From JALORV01 sp963707445 (GTDB lineage: Bacteria > Pseudomonadota > Gammaproteobacteria > Burkholderiales > Burkholderiaceae_F), in contig CAVPPW010000026.1 of the NCBI GenBank assembly GCA_963707445.1, positions 1 to 64,000 on the forward strand: a DNA stretch of 64,000 bases. The letters are read 5' to 3'. The notes beneath the pieces are model-generated. The model made no database searches. It saw only the letters and a program-made list of their open reading frames with translations, and was not told the DNA's origin. Both the position numbers and the translations under genes were made by a program. Shown one piece after another: positions 42,504 to 54,429 of this stretch; positions within the stretch are counted from its first letter, which is position 1, and each line of letters begins with the position of its first letter.

Positions 42504-42519
42504 TTGACGTTGACGTCAA
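42504..42519. promoter_or_regulatory. LiuR-type operator (liuR/hydrolase divergent gap)
   Basis: TTGACGTTGACGTCAA differs in one base from the perfect palindrome at 45371. It lies in the 74-base gap between the hydrolase (start 42488) and the MerR regulator (start 42563), so it can serve both. The betaproteobacterial LiuR consensus is TTGACGT-N2-ACGTCAA. Confidence 0.75.
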
Positions 42520-42562
42520 CTGCGGCGATTCTACGCGGCAACAACGAGCCACCGACCGCGAT

Positions 42563-42994
42563 ATGCCTGCCCGCGCACGTACGCCGCGCACCGACGATCC
42601 CGAATCGCGCCCGTACTCGATTACCGAGCTCGCGCGCGAATTCGACATCACGCCGCGCGCGATCCGCTTCTACGAGGACCAGGGCATCCTCGCCCCTGCG
42701 CGCAGCGGCAGCTCGGGCCTGACCCGCGTTTACTCGCCGCGCGACCGCACGCGGCTCAAGCTGACGTTGCGCGGCAAGCGCCTCGGGCTGTCTTTGTCGC
42801 AAGTGCGCGAGCTGATCGACATGTACGAGTCGCCCAAGGATGCGGCCGCGCAGGCGAAGCGCTTCCTTGCGGTGCTCACTCAGCACCGAGCTGCGCTCGA
42901 GCAGCAGCGCGAGGACATCCAGGTGACGCTCGCCGAAATTGCTCAGCACGAGACCGAATGTCGGCGCCTGCTGGAGCGCGGGCGGCGCCCGTAG
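42563..42994 (+). CDS. MerR family regulator, LiuR-like
   Basis: A 143-residue MerR protein. The winged helix-turn-helix is at residues 17-60 (YSITELAREFDITPRAIRFY), then a coiled-coil dimer helix. No metal-binding Cys cluster is present at the C-terminus. The sequence resembles LiuR, repressor of leucine/isovalerate catabolism, and two LiuR-type operators flank it, one at its own promoter and one before the liuA gene about 2.4 kb away. Confidence 0.85.
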   Translation: MPARARTPRTDDPESRPYSITELAREFDITPRAIRFYEDQGILAPARSGSSGLTRVYSPRDRTRLKLTLRGKRLGLSLSQVRELIDMYESPKDAAAQAKRFLAVLTQHRAALEQQREDIQVTLAEIAQHETECRRLLERGRRP

Positions 42995-43027
42995 GCGGCG
43001 ACCGCCGCGCGGTGCACAGCGCACACT

Positions 43028-44860
<1,833 letters not shown>

Positions 44861-44929
44861 CGTAGCGTAGCGAACTGGCCGGGCGCTACGATCCGAGCCG
44901 TCGTTTCTCTCCGTTGCCGCAAATCGTCG

Positions 44930-45397
44930 ATGAGCAGCCCCGCGCCTGCAGTCCCGTCGTCACGCGAATTCGCAATGCTGGGCATCACCTATGGGCTGTA
45001 TGCGATCGGACTGGTGTTGTTCTGGCCCGCCCTGATCGGCGTGATCATGGCCTACGTGAAGCGAGGCGATGTCACCGGAACGTTTCTCGACTCGCACTAC
45101 GGCTGGCTGATTCGCACGTTCTGGTGGTGGGCCGCCGGATTCATCTTCGCGGTCGGCGCGATCATCGCGATGGTTCTTCCCGGGGCGATCGACCTCGGCC
45201 GCACGATGCCGACCGAGATCGTTCAGGTGCCGTGGAGCATGCTCGGCGGGGCAATCGGCGGCGGCGTCTTCATCGCGTGCGTCTGGTTCTGGGTCGTTTA
45301 TCGGCTGGTGCGCGGGACGCTGCGCCTCGCGGACGGACGCGCGGTTCCCGTGAGTCGGAAGCGGGCGAAGTTGACGTTAACGTCAACCTCGCCGTAG
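44930..45397 (+). CDS. DUF4870-like small membrane protein
   Basis: A 155-residue protein with three membrane segments (LGITYGLYAIGLVLFW, TFWWWAAGFIFAVGAIIAMV, GGAIGGGVFIACVWFWVVY) and the basic-aromatic layout of the DUF4870/COG3671 family. The start at 44930 (MSSPAPAVPSS) is chosen over an upstream in-frame ATG that overlaps recQ. Its last codons run through the LiuR operator at 45371, so protein end and control site share bases. Function unknown. Confidence 0.75.
   Translation: MSSPAPAVPSSREFAMLGITYGLYAIGLVLFWPALIGVIMAYVKRGDVTGTFLDSHYGWLIRTFWWWAAGFIFAVGAIIAMVLPGAIDLGRTMPTEIVQVPWSMLGGAIGGGVFIACVWFWVVYRLVRGTLRLADGRAVPVSRKRAKLTLTSTSP
45371..45386. promoter_or_regulatory. LiuR-type operator before the thioesterase/liuA pair
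   Basis: TTGACGTTAACGTCAA is a perfect 16-base palindrome and equals the known betaproteobacterial LiuR consensus. It lies 79 bases before the thioesterase start and within the last codons of the preceding gene. A LiuR-like MerR protein is encoded about 2.4 kb upstream. Confidence 0.85.
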
Positions 45398-45464
45398 AGT
45401 GACCGGCCGGGACGGACCGTCTGCCGTGGCGCCGTCCACGCCTCAATCGCCCGCCCGAGTCACC

Positions 45465-45918
45465 ATGTCGTTCGTCGCCGCCAACCCCGATTTCGCTGCG
45501 CGGGTGCGCGATTCGTTCGCTCGCCAGGCGGCGATGCGGCTGATCGGCGCGCGCCTGACGGAGGTCGAACCCGGCCGTTGCGTGATCGAACTGCCGGTGC
45601 GCGACGATCTGACGCAGCAGCATGGCTACGTGCATGGCGGCGTGGTCGCCATGATCGCCGACAGCGCCGGCGGCTACGCCGGCTTCTACGCTGATGCCGG
45701 CGGATGCCAGCGTGCTGACGGTCGAGTACAAGATCAACATGCTGGCGCCCGCCACCGGCGATCGCCTGGTTGCGACCGGCGAGGTGCTGAAGCCGGGCCG
45801 CTCGCTGTCGATCGTCCGCGCCGAAGTCGTCGCCGTGCAGGGCGAACGGCACGTCCGGGTGGCCGCGATGCAGCAGACGCTGATGGTGATGCACGGAGTC
45901 GCCGACGAACGAATCTGA
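45465..45918 (+). CDS. PaaI family thioesterase (one frameshift)
   Basis: A hotdog-fold thioesterase of about 150 residues. The catalytic region is QQHGYVHGGVVAMIADSAGG, and after a frame change near 45697 VLTVEYKINMLAPATGDRL and the closing ADERI. The start at 45465 (MSFVAANPDF) matches the family. It lies between the LiuR operator and liuA, 9 bases from the latter, so it is likely part of the leucine-catabolic unit. Confidence 0.85.
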
Positions 45919-45927
45919 GGAACGACA

Positions 45928-47108
45928 ATGGAGCTGCCCGGACTGAATTTCCAACTCGGCGCGGACATCGATGCGCTGCGCGAGACCGTGCACGACTTCG
46001 CGCAATCCGAGATCGCGCCGCTCGCGGCGGAAATCGACCGCACCGACCAGTTTCCGATGGACCTCTGGCGCAAGCTCGGCGACCTCGGCGTGCTCGGCAT
46101 CACGGTGGAGGAAGCCTATGGCGGCGCCGGACATGGGCTACCTCGCGCACATCGTCGCGATGGAAGAGATCTCGCGCGCCAGCGCCTCGATCGGGCTGTC
46201 GTACGGCGCGCACTCGAACCTGTGTGTCAACCAGATCAAGCGCAACGCCAACGCAACGCAGAAGCAGAAGTACCTGCCAAAGCTGGTCAGCGGCGAGCAC
46301 GTCGGTGCGCTGGCGATGAGCGAGCCGAATGCCGGGTCCGATGTGGTCAGCATGAAGATGCGCGCCGACTTCAAGGGCGACCGCTACCTGCTGAACGGCA
46401 CCAAGATGTGGATCACCAACGGTCCCGATTGCGACGTGCTGGTGGTCTACGCCAAGACCGATCCGCAGATGGGCGCGCGCGGCATGACCACCTTCATCGT
46501 CGAGAAAGGCATGAAGGGATTCTCGGTCGCGCAGAAGCTCGACAAGCTCGGCATGCGCGGCTCGCACACCGGTGAACTCGTGTTCGAGAACGTCGAGGTG
46601 CCGGCGGAGAACGTGCTCGGCGAGGAAGGCGGCGGTGCGAAGGTGCTGATGAGCGGACTCGACTTCGAGCGCGCGGTGCTTTCGGGCGGCCCGCTCGGGA
46701 TCATGGCGGCCTGCATGGATGCCGTTCTGCCCTACGTGCACGACCGCCAGCAGTTCGGCCAGCCGATCGGCGAGTTCCAGTTGATGCAGGGAAAGCTCGC
46801 CGACATGTACACCATGCTGATGGCGAGCCGTGCCTACGTCTACGAGGTCGGCCGCGCCTGCGACCGCGCCACGCCGCAGACCGTGCGCCAGATCCGCAAG
46901 GATGCTGCCGGCGCGATCCTGTTCGCCTCGGAGAAGGCCACATGGATGGCGGGCGAAGCGATCCAGGCGCTCGGCGGCAACGGCTACATCAACGACTATC
47001 CCGACCGGCCGCCTGTGGCGCGACGCCAAGCTCTACGAGATCGGCGCAGGAACGTCCGAGATCCGGCGGATGCTGATCGGTCGCGAGCTCTTCTCCGAGA
47101 CCATGTAG
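45928..47108 (+). CDS. liuA: Isovaleryl-CoA dehydrogenase (frameshifted)
   Basis: An FAD acyl-CoA dehydrogenase in leucine breakdown, isovaleryl-CoA to 3-methylcrotonyl-CoA. It is about 393 residues long after joining frames near 46130 and 47010. Diagnostic text includes SYGAHSNLCVNQIKRN, ALAMSEPNAGSDVVSMK, WITNGPDCDVLVVYAKTD and GLDFERAVLSGGP, the last with the catalytic Glu position typical of isovaleryl-CoA dehydrogenases. GAGGAAC lies before the ATG. The rest of the liu operon (liuB, C, D, E) is not in the window. Confidence 0.9.
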
Positions 47109-47151
47109 CTCAGTAGCGCCGGCGCGCGATTGCGCCGCCGAATGACTGAGC
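47108..47151 (+). terminator. Hairpin after liuA
   Basis: GCTCAGT (47108-47114) and ACTGAGC (47145-47151) form outer arms, with GC-rich inner arms (GGCGC and GCGCC) inside. There is no T-tract, as is common in high-GC genomes. It starts on the last base of the liuA stop codon and separates liuA from the ABC operon. Confidence 0.65.
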
Positions 47152-47221
47152 GCCGAGAGCGCGACCGCCCTCTCCTGACGCGGATACGGGGCATTTCACT
47201 GCGCCGCAGCATCAGATTTTC

Positions 47222-47256
47222 TTGACAGCCAGGGCGTTTGTTTACTTCAATAAACA
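47222..47256 (+). promoter_or_regulatory. Promoter with overlapping inverted repeat before the ABC-Dha operon
   Basis: TTGACA (47222-47227) is a perfect -35 box. TTCAAT (47246-47251), 18 bases on, is a fair -10. The inverted repeat TGTTTA-N6-TAAACA (47239-47256) overlaps the -10 box, the usual place for a repressor. The stretch is distinctly AT-rich. The regulator is unknown; none is encoded directly beside it. Confidence 0.6.
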
Positions 47257-47375
47257 TAGGTAAGCAAAGCGCTCCCTGCCTCCGACAGCGCCGTGCTACC
47301 CGCCCGCATCAAGTCGGTGCTCGATCGGCGCGACACGTCAACGCGAACCAAGGTCGGAGACGCAAGGAGACCCCC

Positions 47376-48727
47376 GTGAAGCTGTCGAAAACCATCGCGG
47401 CCGCCGCCGGCGTGGCAATGCTGGCCGCGCTTGCTTCGCCCGCTGTCCATGCGCAAGCCAAGGCCGGCGGCAAGACCATCACCCTGTGCTGGGCCGCCTG
47501 GGACCCGGCCAACGCGCTGGTGGAGCTGTCGAAGGACTTCACCGCCAAGACCGGCATCAAGATGAAGTTCGAGTTCGTGCCCTGGCCGAACTTCGCCGAC
47601 CGCATGCTCAACGAGCTCAACTCCAAGGGCAAGCTGTGCGACCTGATGATCGGCGACAGCCAGTGGATCGGCGGCGCGGCCGAGAGCGGCCACTACGTCA
47701 AGCTGAACGACTTCTTCGCCAAGGAAGGCATCAAGATGAGCGACTTCATGCCGGCCACGGTGACCGGCTACTCCGAGTGGCCGAAGGGCACGCCGAACTA
47801 CTGGGCGCTGCCGGCGATGGGCGACGCGGTCGGCTGGACCTACCGCAAGGACTGGTTCGCCAGCCCGAGCTCCAGGCCGAGTTCAAGACCAAGTACAAGC
47901 CGCGACCTGGCGCCGCCGAAGACCTGGACCGAGTTCAAGCAGGTCGCCGAGTTCTTCCAGGACCGCGACGATCGACGGCAAGAAGGTCTACGGCGCCTAC
48001 ATCTTCACCGAGCGCGGCTCCGAAGGCATCACGATGGGCGTGACCAACGTGCTCTACCCCTTCGGCTTCCAGTACCAGGACCCGAAGAAGCCGTACGCGA
48101 TGGACGGCTTCGTCAACTCGCCGGACGCGGTCAAGGGCGCTCGAGTTCTACAAGGCGCTCTACAAGTGCTGCACGCCGCCGGGGCTGACCAACGCCTACA
48201 TGCAGGAAGGCCTCGACGCCTTCAAGTCGGGCCAGGTGGCGATGATGATGAACTGGTTCGCCTTCTTCCCCGGCCTGTACAAGGACCCGAACGTCGGCGG
48301 CGACAAGATCGGCTTCTTCGTCAATCCCAGCGACAAGGCCAAGGGCGTCGCAGCTCGGCGGCCAGGGCATCTCGGTGGTGCCGTACTCGCCGAACCGCAA
48401 CGAGGCGCTGCAGTACATCAAGTGGTTCGCGCAGCCCGACGTGCAGAAGAAGTGGTGGGCGCTCGGCGGCTACTCGTGCGCACAAGGCGGTGCTGCAGGA
48501 TCCGGGCTTCGCCAAGAGCGCGCCGTTCGCCGAGCGAGTTCCTGACAGTCGATGGAGCATGGTCAAGGACTTCTGGGCCGAGCCGACCTACGCGCAGCTG
48601 CTGCTGGCGATGCAGAAGCGCGTCCACGACTACGTCGTCGCCGACAAGGGCACCGCGAAGGAAGCGCTCGACGGCCTGGTCGCCGACTGGACCGAAGGTG
48701 TTCAAGGAAGACGGCAAGCTGAAGTAG
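47376..48727 (+). CDS. ABC transporter substrate-binding protein, sugar/polyol type (frameshifted)
   Basis: An exported family 1 binding protein of about 450 residues. The signal peptide is at 1-25 (ending SPAVHAQA), followed by ITLCWAAWDPANALVELSKD and LCDLMIGDSQWIGGAAESGHY; the C-terminus is EVFKEDGKLK. GTG start with AAGGAG 6 bases before. Frame changes appear near 47870 and 47970 and several more follow to 48720. The family serves sugars, glycerol and sugar alcohols. The dihydroxyacetone kinase genes in the same operon suggest dihydroxyacetone or a compound turned into it. Confidence 0.85.
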
Positions 48728-48823
48728 CGCGACGCGTCGCCGCTCGACAGCGAGCGGCGCTCCCCGGGACGTCGTCGCCCGGAGAGCGCGTCCGGCATCG
48801 CGATGCGCCGACGATCGCAGTCG

Positions 48824-49792
48824 ATGATCGAACCGCTCCGAGCTCGCACGATCGCTGCCGACCGCGCCGCGCAGCGCCACGCCCGCACCGCTGGCACGCC
48901 GCGTGCGCGGCCTGTCGGATCGCGCCATCGCCTGGCTGTTCATCGCGCCGACGATCGTGCTGCTGCTGGCGATCAACATCTTCCCGCTGATCTGGACGAT
49001 CCGGCTGTCGTTCACCAACTACCGCGCCAACCGGCCGAATGCGCCGGTGCGTCGGCGTCGGCATCGACCACTACGTGTCGATCCTGACCGACCCCGACGT
49101 CTGGGCCGCGATGCAGGCGACCGCGCACTTCCTGTTCTGGACGATCCTGCTGCAGACGCTGATCGGCTTCGCGCTCGCCTACCTGATCGACCGCGCTTCC
49201 GCGGCCACGGCTTCTGGACCACGGTGATCCTGATCCCGATGATGCTGTCGCCGGCGGTGGTCGGCAACTTCTGGGCCTTCCTCTACCAGCCGCAGATCGG
49301 CCTGTTCAACTACGTCGTGTCGCTTCTTCACCGGCATCCCGCCGTCAGTCTTCGAGATGATCGGCTCGGTCAAGCTCGCGCCCTGGGCGATCGTCATCGT
49401 CGACACCTGGATGTGGACGCCCTACGTGATGCTGATCTGCCTGGCCGGGCTGCGCTCGCATCCCCGACTACATCTACGAGGCGGCCGAGGTCGACCGCGC
49501 GTCGGCCTGGCGGCAGTTCTGGCGCATCACGCTGCCGATGGTGCTGCCGTTCATCATGCTGGCGGTGCTGTTCCGCGGCATCGAGAACTTCAAGATGTTC
49601 GACATGGTCAACCTGCTGACCATCGGCGGCCCGGGCTCGACCACCGAGGTGGCGTCGATCACGCTCAAGCGCGAGGCGTTCGAGAAGTGGCGCACCGGCT
49701 ATTCGTCGGCGTTCGCGATCATCCTGTTCGTCGCGGTGTTCGGGCTGGCCAACATCTACGTCAAGGCGCTGAACCGCGTGAAGAACCGCTGA
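48824..49792 (+). CDS. ABC transporter permease, MalF-like (frameshifted)
   Basis: A six-span permease of about 320 residues: AIAWLFIAPTIVLLLAINIF, LQTLIGFALAYLIDR, VILIPMMLSPAVVGNFWAF, and the EAA loop EAAEVDRASAWRQFWRITLP that contacts the ATPase. The start at 48824 (MIEPL, then a one-base shift into ELARSLPTAP) gives the short cytoplasmic lead typical of the family. Other frame changes are near 49055, 49200, 49325 and 49460. It ends NRVKNR, 5 bases before the second permease. Confidence 0.85.
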
Positions 49793-49797
49793 CGACG

Positions 49798-50764
49798 ATG
49801 AGCGCGACCGCATCAGCACCGGCCCACTCGGTCGTCGAACCGTCGCCGCGCTCGCAAGCGCGTCGCGGCGGTCGATCGTGATCGCTCTACGCGCTGATCA
49901 CGATGGTGCCGCTGGCTGTGGATCTTCCTGACCGGCTTCAAGTCGCCGCCGGATTCGATCGGCTATCCGCCCAAGGTCTTGTTCACGCCGTCGTCGGAGG
50001 GCTTCTGCAACCTGTTCACCACGCGCTCGCGCCAGACCGCCGGAATACATCGCGCACCTGCCGCCGGCCGACCAGCGCCTGCGAGCGCATCGCGCGCGCA
50101 GAGCAACATGGTCGTGGTCGGCCGTCGAACTACGTGCCGCGCTTCATCAACTCGCTGATCATCGCCTTCGGCTCGACCGTGCTGTCGGTGCGTGCTCGGC
50201 GTGATGGCGGCCTACGCGTTCTCGCGCTTCCAGGTGCCGGGCAAGGACGACCTGCTGTTCTTCATCCTGTCGACGCGGATGATGCCGCCGATCGCGGTGG
50301 CGATCCCGATCTACCTGATGTATCGCGAGGTCGGCCTGTCCGACACGCGGCTGGGCATGATCCTGCTGTACACCGCGGTCAACGTGTCGCTGGCGGTGTG
50401 GCTGCTGAAGGGCTTCATCGACGAGATTCCGCGCGAGTACGAGGAGGCGGCGATGGTCGACGGCTACACGCGGCTGCAGGCCTTCCTCAAGGTCGTGCTG
50501 CCGCAGGCCACGACCGGCATCGTCGCGACCGCGATCTTCTGCCTGATCTTCGCCTGGAACGAGTACGCCTTCGCGGTGCTGCTGACCTCCGGCGAGGCGC
50601 AGACCGCGCCGCCGTTCATCCCGATCATCATCGGCGAGGGCGGGCAGGACTGGCCGGCGGTGGCCGCGGGCACGACGCTGTTCCTGGTGCCGATCCTGGT
50701 CTTCACCGTGCTGCTGCGCAAGCACCTGCTGCGCGGCATCACCTTCGGGGCGGTGCGCAAATGA
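49798..50764 (+). CDS. ABC transporter permease, MalG-like (frameshifted at N-terminus)
   Basis: The second permease, about 320 residues. The first 140 residues are scrambled by at least four shifts (49870, 49920, 50040, 50190). From there the frame is clean: VMAAYAFSRFQVPGKDDL, FFILSTRMMPPIAVAIPIYL, and the EAA loop YEEAAMVDGYTRLQAFLKVV. Its stop overlaps the next start by ATGA. Confidence 0.88.
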
Positions 50765-50971
50765 GCGCGACTGCGACGATCGCACTGCAGATCGCGCTGG
50801 CCGCGCTGGCTGCGGCGCGGCCCGATGGAACTCGCCGCCTGCGCGCTCATCGCGCATCGGCGTCTTCATGCTGCTGCAGCCGTTCGCGATCGACGCTCTA
50901 CACGCTACTCCTTCGTCACGACGCTGGCCGGCACGCTGATGTTCACGATCGTGTCCAAGTTCCCGGAGTAG
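50761..50971 (+). CDS. Tiny membrane protein within the ABC operon (frameshifted)
   Basis: About 69 residues after joining frames. The second half is clear: VFMLLQPFAID, then LYT and YSFVTTLAGTLMFTIVSKFPE at the end. It has two hydrophobic segments. It is wedged between permease and ATPase genes with a 4-base overlap before and 6 bases after, so it is a true operon member and possibly an accessory subunit. It does not look like DUF2160 of glycerol transporters. Function unknown. Confidence 0.65.
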
Positions 50972-50977
50972 GCGCAG

Positions 50978-52101
50978 ATGGCCGAGATCCGCGTCGAGAA
51001 CCTGCACAAGACCTTCGGCGATTTCGTCGCGGTGCGCGACTCGACGCTTCACCGTGCGCGACGGCGAGTTCTTCTGCCTGCTCGGGCCGTCGGGCTGCGG
51101 CAAGACGACGACGCTGCGCATGATCGCCGGGCTCGAGCTGCCGACCTCCGGCCGCATCGTGCTCGGCGGCGAGGACGTGACCTTCAAGCGCGCCTCGCAG
51201 CGCGACATCGCCTTCGTGTTCCAGCTGTTCGCGCTCTACCCGCACCTGAACGTGCGCGCGAACATCGCCTTTCCGCTGAAGTCGCCAGGGCATGCCGCGG
51301 CGCGAGATCGACGCAGCGGGTCGACGAAGCGGCGCGCATCCTGCGCATCACGCACCTGCTCGACGCGCGGTCTCGGGCCTGTCCAGCGGCGACCGCCAGC
51401 GCGTCGCGCTGGGCCGCGCCATCGTGCGCCAGCCGATGGCCTTCCTGATGGACGAGCCGCTCGGCGCGCTCGACGCCGAGTTCCGCGAGCTGATGTGCGG
51501 CGAGCTGCGCGGCGCTGCACGATCGGCTGAAGGCGACCACCGTCTACGTCACGCACGACCAGCTCGAGGCGATGGCGATGGCCGACACGATCGCGGTCAT
51601 GAACCGACGGCGTGATCGAGCAGCTCGGCCCGCCGCAGGAGATCTACGACCGGCCGGCGTCAGCATGTTCGTCGCCGACTTCATCGGCTCGCCGCCGATG
51701 AACTTCCTGCCCTGTGCGACGGCCGGCGTAGGGCTCGCACGCGGCGACCGCACACGTTCGCGTCGACGACACCGAGGTCGCGATTCCTCCGCTGTGCAGG
51801 AGGCTGCCGACAACGCGCTTCGTGCTGGCGTCCGCCCGGAGCACGTTCAGCTCTCGGCCGATGCACCGCTGCGCGCCGCGGTTGTCGGCACCGAGTACCT
51901 CGGCACGACGCAGATCGTCACGCTGAACCGCGCGACGGCACCACGCGTGAAGGCGCGCGTGCCGTCCGACGTGCCGGCGCAGGGTCGGCGAGCACGTCGG
52001 CCTGCGGCTTCGACAGCACGCGGCTCGCCGCTGTTCGACGCGTGCGAGCGGCGTGGCGCTGCGCTCGGCTCTGCACCAGCCGGCCGCGCGCGCATGGCTG
52101 A
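50978..52101 (+). CDS. ABC transporter ATPase 1, MalK-like (frameshifted)
   Basis: An ATPase of about 370 residues. Walker A is GPSGCGKTTTLRM near residue 40, the signature is LSSGDRQRVALGRA (Asp where most have Gly-Gly or Gly-Gln), Walker B is MAFLMDEPLGALDAEF, and the switch His is in VYVTHDQLEAMA. The C-terminal regulatory barrel continues as AGVRPEHVQLSADAPL. The Q-loop reads VFQLFALYPH. Frame changes fall at about ten places. The stop overlaps the next ATG by 8 bases. Confidence 0.85.
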
Positions 52102-53126
52102 GTTCCGCTTCGAGGCGTCACCAAGCGCTTCGGCAGCGACCGAGGCAGTCGCGGACCTGACGCTCGCGGTCGCCGACGGCGAGTTCATCGTGCTGCTCGG
52201 TCCGACCGGCGCCGGCAAGACGACGACGCTGCGGCTTGCTCGCCGGGCCTGGAGCGCCCGATGCCGGCCGCATCTGGATCGACGGGCGCGACGTGACGCG
52301 CGAGCCTCCGGCGGCGCGCGACGTCACCTTCGTGTTCCAGCAGTATTCGCTCTATCCGCACCTGACCGTCTTCGACAACCTCGCCTTTCCGCTGCGCTCG
52401 CCGGCGCGCCGCTGGCCCGAGGCGCGCATCGACGCCAAGGTGCGCGAGGTGGCGCAGCTGCTGCACATCGACGACAAGCTCGCCAACCGCGCCACGCAGC
52501 TGTCGGGCGGCCAGATGCAGCGCGTGGCGATCGGCCGCGCGCTCGTGCGCGAGCCGCGCGTGTACCTGATGGACGAGCCGCTGTCGTCGCTGGACGCCAA
52601 GCTGCGCGCCGAGCTGCGCGTCGAGCTCAAGCGCATCCAGCGCGATCTGCGGCGCGACCATGCTCTACGTCACGCACGACCAGACCGAGGCGATGACGCT
52701 GGCGACGCGCATCGGCGTGCTCGACCGAGGCCGGCTGGTCCAGATCGGCAACTCCGCGCGAGATCTACGAGCAGCCGGCGAACACCTACGTCGCCACGCG
52801 CCTCGGCAGTCCGGGGATCAACCTGCTGTCGCGCGCGCTGCTGCCGCGGCTGCAGGCGCCCGCGGAAACGGTCGACGGTCGGCGTGCGCACCGAGCACGT
52901 GCGCGTGCACAAGGCGATCAACGGGGTCGCGTTCGGCCGCGTGCGCTGGATCGAGCATCTGGGCGACGCCAACCATCTTCATCTGCGCGTCGGCGATACC
53001 AGCGCCGAAAGTGACCTCGTGACGCTGACCGATCCCGCGACGCCGCTGGCGGTCGGCGACGCGGTCGATGTCGAGTTCATCGCGCCGCTTTACTTCGACG
53101 CTCAGGGGCGCCGCATTGCAGGTTGA
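52094..53126 (+). CDS. ABC transporter ATPase 2, MalK-like (frameshifted)
   Basis: The partner ATPase, about 343 residues. Walker A is GPTGAGKTTTLRL, the Q-loop VFQQYSLYPHLTVFDN, the signature LSGGQMQRVAIGRALV, Walker B VYLMDEPLSSLDAKL and the switch LYVTHDQTEAMT. The C-terminal domain is VGVRTEHVRVHKAI to GRRIAG. Having two different ATPases in one transporter matches the GlpS/GlpT arrangement of bacterial glycerol ABC importers. Confidence 0.87.
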
Positions 53127-53137
53127 CGACCATTCGC

Positions 53138-53742
53138 ATGGACATCGCCCTGCGCACGCACGATCGTCGAAGCGCTGGCCCGTCGCGTCATCGCGCACGC
53201 CGACGAACTGACGCAGCTCGACCAGGCGATCGGCGATGGTGACCACGGCCTGAACATGAAACGTGGCTTCGAAGCCGTGCTCGCCGATCTCGATGCGCTC
53301 GCCGCCAGCCGACGCGGGAACGCTGTTCACGGGCGTCGGCAGAACGCTGGTGATGAAGGTCGGAGGCGCCTCGGGCCCGCTCTACGGAACGCTGTTCATG
53401 CAGCTCGGCAAGAGCTGGCCGACGGTGTCGACGCCGCCGGATTGCGTGCCTGCTGCAAGGCCGCGGTCGAGGCCGTTGCGGCGCGGGCAAGTCGCAGTCC
53501 GGGCAGAAGACGATGCTCGACGTCCTGCTGCCGGTCGCGCGCGGAGCTGCGAAGGCGACCCGGATGTCGCCGCGTCTGCGAGCAAGTGCGGCGGCCGCGC
53601 ACAGGCGACCATTCCGATGGAAGCGCAGCGCGGGCGCGCTTCGTTCCTGAGGGAGCGCTCGATCGGGCACATGGATCCCGGTGCGCGCTCCAGCCAATTG
53701 ATGATCGAGGCCGTCTGCGACGTGCTGGAGTCCACACCATGA
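53138..53742 (+). CDS. dhaL: Dihydroxyacetone kinase subunit DhaL (frameshifted)
   Basis: The ADP-binding subunit that passes phosphate from DhaM to dihydroxyacetone bound on DhaK. The nucleotide site is seen as LDQAIGDGDHGLNMKRG, with the Mg-binding Asp residues, and TLVMKVGGASGPLYGTLF. After two or three shifts come a GKSQSGQKTMLDVLLPVA-like stretch and ERSIGHMDPGARSSQLM. The end (53742) overlaps the dhaM start by ATGA. The length is about 200 residues, normal for DhaL. Confidence 0.88.
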
Positions 53743-54133
53743 ACGTCGGCATCGTGATCGTGTCCCACTCTCCGGAGGTCGCCAAGGGCGCCGCCGACAT
53801 GGTGCGGCAGATGGTCGGCGACGGCGTTCCGCTCGCATGGACCGGCGGCAATCCCGACGGCGGATTGGGCACGATCGTCGAGGGCATTCTCGCAGGCGAT
53901 CGATGCGGCGTGGTCGGACGCCGGCGTCGCGATCCTCGTCGATCTCGGCGGCGCGGAGACCAACAGCGAAATGGCGATCGAGATGCTGCCGGCTGAACGT
54001 CAGGGCCGCGTCGTGATCTGCGATGCGCCGGTGGTCGAAGGTGCGGTCATGGCGGCGACCGAGGCCTGGGGCGGATCGCGACCTCGCGGCGGTCAAGCGC
54101 ACCGCCGAGGAACTGAACCATGAATCGGACTAG
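53739..54133 (+). CDS. dhaM: PTS-dependent dihydroxyacetone kinase phosphotransferase DhaM, EIIA domain only (frameshifted)
   Basis: An EIIA of the mannose type: MNVGIVIVSHSPEVAKGAAD carries the phosphorylated His at residue 10. GGNPDGGLGTIVEGI and, after shifts near 53900 and 54075, VAILVDLGGAETNSEMAIEM and DAPVVEGAVMAA follow. It is about 130 residues long and ends NHESD. E. coli DhaM fuses EIIA, HPr and an EI fragment; here HPr and EI follow as separate genes. Confidence 0.88.
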
Positions 54134-54142
54134 GGCCTTGGC

Positions 54143-54429
54143 ATGACGATGCCCGGTGCTTCGGTCTCGACTTGCTGCACAGCGCCGGACTGCACGCGCG
54201 ACCGGTGGTCACGCTGACCAAGCTCGCCAAGACTTTTGCCAGCCGCATCCAGATCGCCGCGCATGCCGACGGGCCATGGATCGATGCGAAGAGCGTCGTC
54301 AAGGTGATGGGCATGAAGACCCCGAGCGACACGCAGCTGTACTTCCGCGCCGACGGCGTCGACGCCGATGCGGCGCTTTCGGCGCTGGTCAAGCTCGTCA
54401 GCGACGACTTCCAGGGAGGCCCGGCGTGA
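54143..54429 (+). CDS. ptsH: HPr-like phosphocarrier protein (one frameshift)
   Basis: A phosphocarrier of about 95 residues. The active-site His is in LLHSAGLHARPVVTLTKLAK, and the regulatory-serine region reads DAKSVVKVMGMKTPSDTQL. The N-terminus (ATG at 54143 or 54149) is out of frame by one base with this core near 54160. The stop overlaps the enzyme I start (GTGA). It is probably dedicated to DhaM. Confidence 0.85.
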
